Assembly: GCA_025738555.1 (NCBI GenBank)
Contig: JAOVFP010000003.1
Coordinates: forward strand, 4,836,001 to 4,900,000
Direction of reading: 5' to 3'
From: Cyathus striatus
Taxonomy: Eukaryota; Basidiomycota; Agaricomycetes; Agaricales; Nidulariaceae
Length of the DNA: 64,000 bases
In this document: positions 57,761-64,000 of the stretch, in pieces
Numbering within the stretch: position 1 is the first letter of the stretch
Layout of the letters: the number at the start of each line of letters is the position of its first letter
Notes under the pieces: model-generated
What the model saw: only the letters and a program-made list of their open reading frames with translations
What the model was told of the DNA's origin: nothing
Databases searched by the model: none
Translations under genes and position numbers: made by a program

Positions 57761-59760
57761 ATTCTTTTTCTGAGGCCTTTTCCTTTTGCTATTTGTCTGG
57801 AGCTGGCCTGTTGGTTAAGCTCTGGAAGGCAGCAAATGGAATTTGGTTTCTTTTTCATTTTTATTAGTGGGATAATTATATTTGATTGGCTGAATCTTTA
57901 GTTATGCATTTTCATTGTTATTGGATTGTGTTTTTGTTCTGCTTCTTGTCTTTAAGTAAATCTGTACTCATCTTTTCCTAGTGCTCAACCATGTCATTTA
58001 GTTGTGAAAGATCTCTGCTTAACAGCAATGCATATAACTTCAAGTTCAAGTGGCAGTTATAGATTTCTAAGTTGGTGGGGAAATATTGGACTGTGTTGGG
58101 GAAATATTATGTTCGGAAGGTACGAGCATATATGGCGGAGCTAGATTGTTGGTGCTAAGGGTGATAATGTTCGGTTTGTTCACTTTCACATTATATACTT
58201 GGTGCTTTAATAAAGGCAATGAAATCTTATTTGTGGTTCCTTATGGTATTCAGGCCAGATTTCAGCCAAGCAGTCGAACACGATAGGACACGATATCATA
58301 CATAATACGTTAATAAGTACATGGTTTGAAAAGAAATTATTGAAGATAATTTGTCAGGTAGGCGCACAAATTGCATATATCTTCTGTGAGTATTCAGTAT
58401 GATAAATATTTCGATAGTTTACTGAACGAAAGATGGATAAAAATCAAATACAACAGCATATGTACTAAAAAGAAACGAGTTAGTAGACGCTAGAAGTTAC
58501 TAGTCCTAAGCTAATGTGATTCTTGTCTTTATATCAAGACTAGTGTCACCAGTAAACAGTCTTGTTCGCCAGACGTGGTAAAGGACTTGAGTAGCGAAGA
58601 TACGAAAGAAACAACCAAGTTACAACGTAAAGCGTAAGCTGTATTGGACTCTAGTAACGAAGATCAAGAGGATGTAATATCCGCAAGACTTGGACGAGGT
58701 ATTCAAGAAACAGCAAAGTGGCAAGACGTTAGAACTCGTAGTTGGATGTGACGTCCGTAGAAGACTTGAGCTTGAAATGCAGCGTCCAAGAACCAGGGTA
58801 CTAGAACCTCGACGTAAGAATAAGCTCAATTCTACACTTCATTTCTCCTGTCGCCAGCAACGTTACGTTCTATCCCACCGCAGCACCTAGGAGTTGAAGT
58901 ACAATTAACACTCGAGCGTTGGGATTGGCCATGAGCCATAAGCGCCATCAGTTCACGGGACAGGAGCACATGGTTAAGGAGTTGGTGGCTGGCCAGCATA
59001 CGAGGCAATACGAGGAGAGTGCACTCTGCGACAACAAGACGAAAAACAACATACATCCTTGGAATCATGGCAGTGTCAAGGCGCGAGCGTTCATTTGTTA
59101 TACACGGAAAACAAGAGAATTGATGTTCTGTAAACACAATCAGGGCATGATGCATCACTCCTTTCAGGGGAGAAACACTGGAAAATGGGTTCGGTTGCAT
59201 TTCGAGTTGATCTTCGTTACATGCATGCTCCATTTGAGGGCGGAGTTCAGTGGCCGCAGCGAGCCGCAGTGTATCTTCTGGACTGCCAAGGTGCTTTTGC
59301 TTGTTCAGCTGGCAATAAATTGGGGAATGGTTTAATGACCCGGTTCTGCGCATATGACTTTATATGAGTTGATTGTAGTAGTTCTCCTGTAAGTAGATGG
59401 TGGGTGTGATTTGTGAGGATTGCAGAGGTAGTAGAGGGTGTCGAGCGGACGTGTGGTAGTCTCCTTGGTGACAGTGTGTTCACAGGATATGTTGTACTGG
59501 AGAACAGAGTGCCGGGTGTGCCGTAAGATGAGATATGCCAAGGATCAGGGAAATGCCGGACGATAAATACGGAGGTCGGCCAAAGATCATTTTAGTGTTC
59601 ACATCTACGACCCCCTCTCCAGCTTCCAGTCTCTTCTCCTCAACTTCAACCTTCTCCCGCCACCTCTCTCCCTTTACGTTTCCAGTCCCTCTTTTGACTG
59701 AACCACACTCCTTCATTATCCCATAGACTTCATCCTCCCGAAACCTTACCTCCAACCGCC
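57761..59760. other. Gene-poor stretch downstream of U2
   Basis: No gene I can support. A 173-aa minus ORF (58832-59353) and a 138-aa plus ORF (58919-59335) overlap antisense; neither has recognisable domains. The right end is the promoter and 5' leader of the LysM gene. Confidence 0.45.
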
Positions 59761-60707
59761 ATGTACTCTCAACTCGCTGCCCTCTCCGCCCTCGCCCTCT
59801 TCGCTCAAAGTCCGTCTTTTCTCCACCGTCCTTCGACATATGCTGACAGCGACCAACTCTAGGTGCTTTTGCCACTGATTGCGCGAGGACATACACCGTC
59901 GTTGAAGGCGACTGGTGTGATACCATCTCTGCCGCGAAGAATGTCTCTACGTGCGTCACATTTTCTGTTGTTCGTTTTCTATCCGTTGACTTTTTTTACA
60001 GATACCAGTTGGCTGTCGTTAACTCAGACATCAACGCCGACTGTACCAATCTCACTCCCAACAAGAGCATCTGTCTCGGTAATAAGGGCGAAGATTGCTC
60101 CACAACTTACGTCGTCAAGGCCAACGACAACTGCCCCCAGATCATTTCCAACCACGGTTTGAACAGCACCATTTTCGAGCACAACAACCCCCAGATTAAT
60201 GATGCTTGCGATAATATCTACATTGGCGAGGTTTGTTTTCAAAAATTTCCACACGTAGAGACAAATTTCTCATCACTGATTCTTTTTTTTTTCTCTCCGT
60301 CTCCTTAGGTTCTCTGCGTGTCGAACACCGTTCAAGTTCCTCCCCTCCCCTCAGGCACACTCCCGGCTTCCACCATCCCTGAAGGTGCCACACCCGCTAA
60401 CCCTGTTGCCACCTCTTCTGTCATCGCTGCTTCCACCCCTGCCTCTACCCCTGCTGCTTCATCCGCTGCCCTTGTCGCTTCTACCCCCACCTCGGTTACT
60501 GTGACTTCAGCAGCTCCCGCCACCACCGTCGTTTCTAGCTCTGCTGCTCCCGCTGCATCTTCCGCAGCAGCAGATGATGATGAGGACTGTGATGATGAGG
60601 ATGAGGATGACACCGGCAGTGACGAAGCCGATGATGGCGAGTGCGAGGAGGACGGCGACGATGAGGATGGGGATGATGAGGATCTCCCCTTCTGCGATGA
60701 GATCTAA
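59761..60707 (+). CDS. Secreted protein with two LysM domains and an acidic tail
   Basis: Four exons, about 260 aa. A signal peptide (LAALSALALFAQSAFA) leads into LysM 1 (YTVVEGDWCDTISAA to CTNLTPNKSICLG) and LysM 2 (YVVKANDNCPQIISN to CDNIYIGEVLCV), both with Cys pairs. A long Ala/Ser/Thr/Pro linker follows, and then a tail that is almost all Asp/Glu, ending LPFCDEI. LysM domains bind chitin or related GlcNAc polymers. A fungal protein with this plan could shield the wall or mask chitin fragments, an inference from the family. Start and four splice borders are clear; no GPI signal is visible. Confidence 0.92.
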
Positions 60708-61275
60708 ATGCTCTCTCCTCTGCAAAGATAAATTGATACCAGCAATCGCAGCCCATACCTATACATATACCACCCCACAGGAAGGGCGCGAGATTCTGCC
60801 GGCCTTTTTCGCGCGTCATCTTCCGCCTTTTCCACTCTCTATTCCCCTTCTCTCTCTTTATTACAAATCACTTACTATCTCTCACTCTTACCCATGTTTG
60901 TGATTTTGATTTGTCTTGGAATTGGCTCTCTCTTTTTTATTTTTTAAGTATCGAGTATACTACCCGCTAGCTAGCTACTGAGTGTGCAGTACCCCCCGAT
61001 GTCCCTGGGGATTGGGGTTTTCTTGATGCCCCACGCGAGACGGGGGAATGATAATTATGTTTCATGCGTTGGAAATGCATTTTTTTGTGTGATAAGAATG
61101 ATTTTCGGTCTTGAATATGAAATTGAGGTGGACGATATTTCAAATGCCCTTCAGCTTCTAACTGCTAACGGCGATGTCGAAAGACTGCGTTTACCTCACT
61201 TTCATATAACTTTTCATGAATTAGGTGTGAGCGCTTGAAGCTCAACTCCCCAGTTCTCCAAATCGGAGCCCCAAC
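60708..61275. other. Spacer between LysM and IND1 genes
   Basis: Holds the 3' flank of the LysM gene and the promoter of the next gene. The small ORF at 60984-61238 is not supported. Confidence 0.45.
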
Positions 61276-62620
61276 ATGCTCGCACGCGTTCCACCATGTC
61301 AAGCGCGTCCCCTCCGTTTTCTCAGTCTGCGCTCATTCTCAACCTCGCAATTCATCAGACATGAAAACCCACTGGTAAGTTGTATGTATCAACTAAGTGC
61401 CATGAACTAGAACTGAACACGCTACACAGGGACTCCCCCGACGCAATGCACCAGGCACACCACCCCAAATGCCACGCAAAGCCGGGCCCATTGTAAAACG
61501 CCCTATTTCGAATGTCAAAAACGTCCTTGCCGTTGCAAGTGGGAAGGGTGGTGCAGGGAAGAGTACTATTGCCTGTTCGTCCTTCTTTGTCTTTCATTCA
61601 AGTATGATACTGATGTCTGGATAGTAAATCTGGCATTCGCACTCGCACTCCTCAAATCCCCGAATACCTCATCCCGTCTGCGCGTAGGTATACTTGATCT
61701 GGATGTGTTTGGGCCTTCGATTCCGACGCTTATGGGCTTGAGAAATGTCGGAGAGCCAGGGTTGACTGAGTGTACATTCCCCCCTCCCCACTTCGCATAT
61801 GTACTAATAGCCTTACCATGCAGCTGGGGCGATAATACCACTTACGAACCACGGCCTGCCATGCATGTCCATGGGCTTCCTCCTCCCTTCAATAGCAGGG
61901 GAAGATAACACCGACACGCCCATCGTCTGGCGCGGGCTTATGGTGCAAAAGGCTGTCCAGCAGCTGCTTTTTGATGTTGATTGGACGATGAATGGGAGCG
62001 AGGCTGGGTTGGATGTTCTAGTCATTGATATGCCTCCGGGGACGGGGGATGTGCCGCTGACCCTTGGTCAACTTGTTAAAGTCGACGGTGTGTGTTTTGG
62101 TTTTGGTTTTGTGTAGGTGCTTATGGGTGTGTAGGTGCAGTTATTGTGTCCACCCCTCAGGATGTTGCGCTTTCCGATGTAAGGAAGGGAATATCGATGT
62201 TTAGGAAGATTTCTGTGCCTGTATGTGTTTCCTAAGGCCTCTTTTACAGGTTGTTGATGGTTGCGAATAGATTACTGGACTGATACTTAACCAATCGCAC
62301 TATCTCTGTCCTACATGTACTTCACCAGAACCGCAATACCTGTTCGGTGTGTCCTCTCCTCAACCCCGCAGGGAATAACGCTGATTTTGATGTACATAGG
62401 TAAACCGGACCAATTCCGAGCTACAGCACACCGTCTTGATGTCCCCATCCTCGGCGAGCTTCCACTCGTTCAAGGGGTCAGCACAAGCGCAGACGGGGGG
62501 TGGCCTTTCGTACTTGGTGGAGGAACTGAGGCTGAAAAGAACGGGGAAGGCGGAAGACAGTGGAAAGAGGCTATGAGTAAGGCTGCTGAAAGTGTTTGTG
62601 CGTCGTTGAGATTGCATTAG
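61276..62620 (+). CDS. ind1: Mitochondrial P-loop Fe-S protein IND1/NUBPL (Mrp family)
   Basis: Binds a [4Fe-4S] cluster and delivers it to respiratory complex I in mitochondria. The N-terminus is a presequence ([20 protein letters not shown]). Next come [21 protein letters not shown] (deviant Walker A), [17 protein letters not shown] (A' motif), [29 protein letters not shown] and [15 protein letters not shown]. Then [16 protein letters not shown] gives the CxxC that holds the cluster at the dimer interface, and the protein ends SLRLH. Seven exons join with GT-AG borders; spliced length is about 330 aa, normal. All motifs are present, so it is expected to function. Confidence 0.93.
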
Positions 62621-63506
62621 AGGAGTCATTCAGGACACGATGTAGTGTGAGCTTTTGCTGTTGCCTTTTGGTTGTACATCTTTAATCTGGCTTATCAGGT
62701 CGTATACGTATCACTCTTTAATATGCTACCCTAAGTCAGGAGAGCTCGGATATATTTCATTTTGGCTATCTGATTCCTGGCTTATTGAATGGAGGACCTA
62801 ATGCACGAGGTTTTAAACTCATGCATTGCAGCATATCGGTACAATTCAACTGCCGAAGTTTAAATGTTTAGCTTTGTGGGGGTTCGAGGATACTCCTTAT
62901 CTCTCTAAGAAGGCGTATACCCTCGCCCATTCCTGGTTGCCTCGAAGGTAGAATAATGGATGGATGTCAGTGGATGCCCCTAGGGTATGCTGCTGTTGGG
63001 CCGTGCATTTTCTGCTTCTTTTATCCTGCCATTTTTGCGCGTCGTATTTTTGTGTTATGCGTTCTGCACATAGCACATAGCCGAGACTAGTCGCTGAATA
63101 CAAGCTCAAGTATAAAAAACTCGTGTCGGTGGAGTGGGTCATCACGTCGATCAATGTAGTGCGTTATCTTCAACTCCGATCCAGTCGCCGCGCAGCCCCC
63201 CATTTAACGCTTCGTCTTGAAGCGTTTGCAGCGGGACTTGATTCTGACGAATGATGTCTGAACTCTGTTCTGCCAGGTGTATAAATATACGTAATGATGA
63301 TGGACTCGAGGCATGATACCCAGCAATACCCAGCGCCACCAACACATTTAACTGGAGCTTGTACTTACTGACCAGTTCTCTGTCCACATTCCAGCACCTT
63401 CACTGCCGCGGGTCCCAAGAACACTTTACCAGCTGCCAGGTATGTCGTTCTTATTATATCATGCCAAATCATGATGTGACGAGAGCTTTTGCTTTTTCAG
63501 GTCGTA
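62621..63506. other. Spacer
   Basis: Two adjoining minus ORFs (62897-63154 and 63151-63387) have no recognised domain and are not called. It also includes the upstream region of the F-box-like gene; a possible intron acceptor TTTTTCAG sits just before its ATG. Confidence 0.4.
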
Positions 63507-64000
63507 ATGCACCCTATGCTCACTGATACTTCTAAAAATGGACTTGTTGAGACACATTCTAGACTCCATTTCACCAGCACCTTTTATCCGTTGCTCCGAA
63601 GCAATGTGATCCCATCGACGGAGGAATGTGAATCAGTAATGGAGTTTATACGGGTTCAAGAGTCACAGCTGGCCGCTGTCACCAACACGCTTGCCATTCT
63701 GCGCAAAGTTACGGAACGTCTAGAAATTCAGAAAGCTGTTATTGAAGAATCCATCGGATACAGACGTTGTTATCTCTCGTCCATTAGAAGACTTCCCGTT
63801 GAGATTCTTCAGGAGATATTTTTATATTGCAACCCGGAAGATAGGGTGGAGATATGTAGCCCTCAGCGAGATCTATGGCATATAGGTCAGGTGTGTAGTC
63901 AGTGGAGAGGGGCGCTGTTGTCCCTTCGTAGCCTTTGGCGACGCGTGCATTTCAACTTTAACGTAGACGCTCGGGTGAAGCACTGGATAGACTCAGGAGC
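63507..64000 (+). CDS. F-box-like protein, 5' part (runs off the window)
   Basis: An open frame of 164 codons continues past the right edge. Residues from about 35 form a coiled-coil-like stretch (VMEFIRVQESQLAAVTNTL to EIQKAVIEES). It is followed by the F-box-like signature SSIRRLPVEILQEIFLYC and HIGQVCSQWRGALLSLRSLW, the very common agaricomycete plan (coiled coil, then F-box with RLPxEIL and C-x-W-R). These proteins are predicted to bind Skp1 as substrate adaptors. The start is the first Met after a possible acceptor; an upstream exon cannot be excluded. Confidence 0.85.
   Translation, partial: MHPMLTDTSKNGLVETHSRLHFTSTFYPLLRSNVIPSTEECESVMEFIRVQESQLAAVTNTLAILRKVTERLEIQKAVIEESIGYRRCYLSSIRRLPVEILQEIFLYCNPEDRVEICSPQRDLWHIGQVCSQWRGALLSLRSLWRRVHFNFNVDARVKHWIDSG

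Noticed and set aside
58832..59353. 173-aa minus ORF and antisense 138-aa plus ORF as genes
   Set aside because: They overlap antisense, neither shows a domain, signal peptide or paralogue, and no splice pattern extends them.

Overview
The window is a piece of a nuclear fungal genome, most likely from an Agaricomycete (mushroom-forming basidiomycete). The support is: intron-dense genes with 45-70 nt GT-AG introns; several FunK1-type kinases, a family expanded in these fungi; lineage-typical P450s and F-box-like proteins; and a spliceosomal U2 gene driven by a TATA box. All multi-exon models were spliced by eye, so individual exon edges can be off by a few codons.

Layout. 0-20.7 kb holds a metabolic neighbourhood: two paralogous SDR reductases (1.2-2.6 kb on minus, 13.3-14.6 kb on plus), an aldo-keto reductase (11.0-12.5 kb), one apparently intact FAD monooxygenase (18.9-20.7 kb) and its dead relative (3.5-5.0 kb). 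Between them lie a polytopic membrane protein (5.5-7.3 kb), the housekeeping Mo25/Hym1 scaffold (8.1-9.5 kb) and a FunK1 kinase (14.8-17.7 kb). 20.8-46.6 kb is a rearranged, duplicated region. A module [P450, tRNA-like sequence, glycine-rich ORF, FunK1] occurs once forward (20.8-26.6 kb) and once inverted (35.9-40.1 kb). Between the arms lie an intact FunK1 (27.7-30.5 kb), a secreted GH43 glycosidase and an orphan gene. A tandem P450 (41-43 kb) and a fourth copy (44-46 kb) follow. A 5'-truncated non-LTR retrotransposon (46.8-48.8 kb) abuts a fifth P450 scrap.

48.8-64 kb is more ordinary: glucosamine-6-phosphate N-acetyltransferase, initiator tRNA-Met, an orphan gene, a second membrane protein paralogous to the one at 5.5 kb, a long gene-poor stretch, U2 snRNA, a secreted two-LysM protein, the mitochondrial Fe-S factor IND1, and the start of an F-box-like gene running off the end.

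How the genes may work together: the SDRs, aldo-keto reductase, FAD monooxygenase and P450s are all redox tailoring enzymes and could serve one specialised pathway. No core synthase is visible, so this is inference only. The most distinctive signal is the inverted FunK1/glycine-rich/tRNA/P450 module with its many decayed copies, which shows how this region has been growing and breaking.
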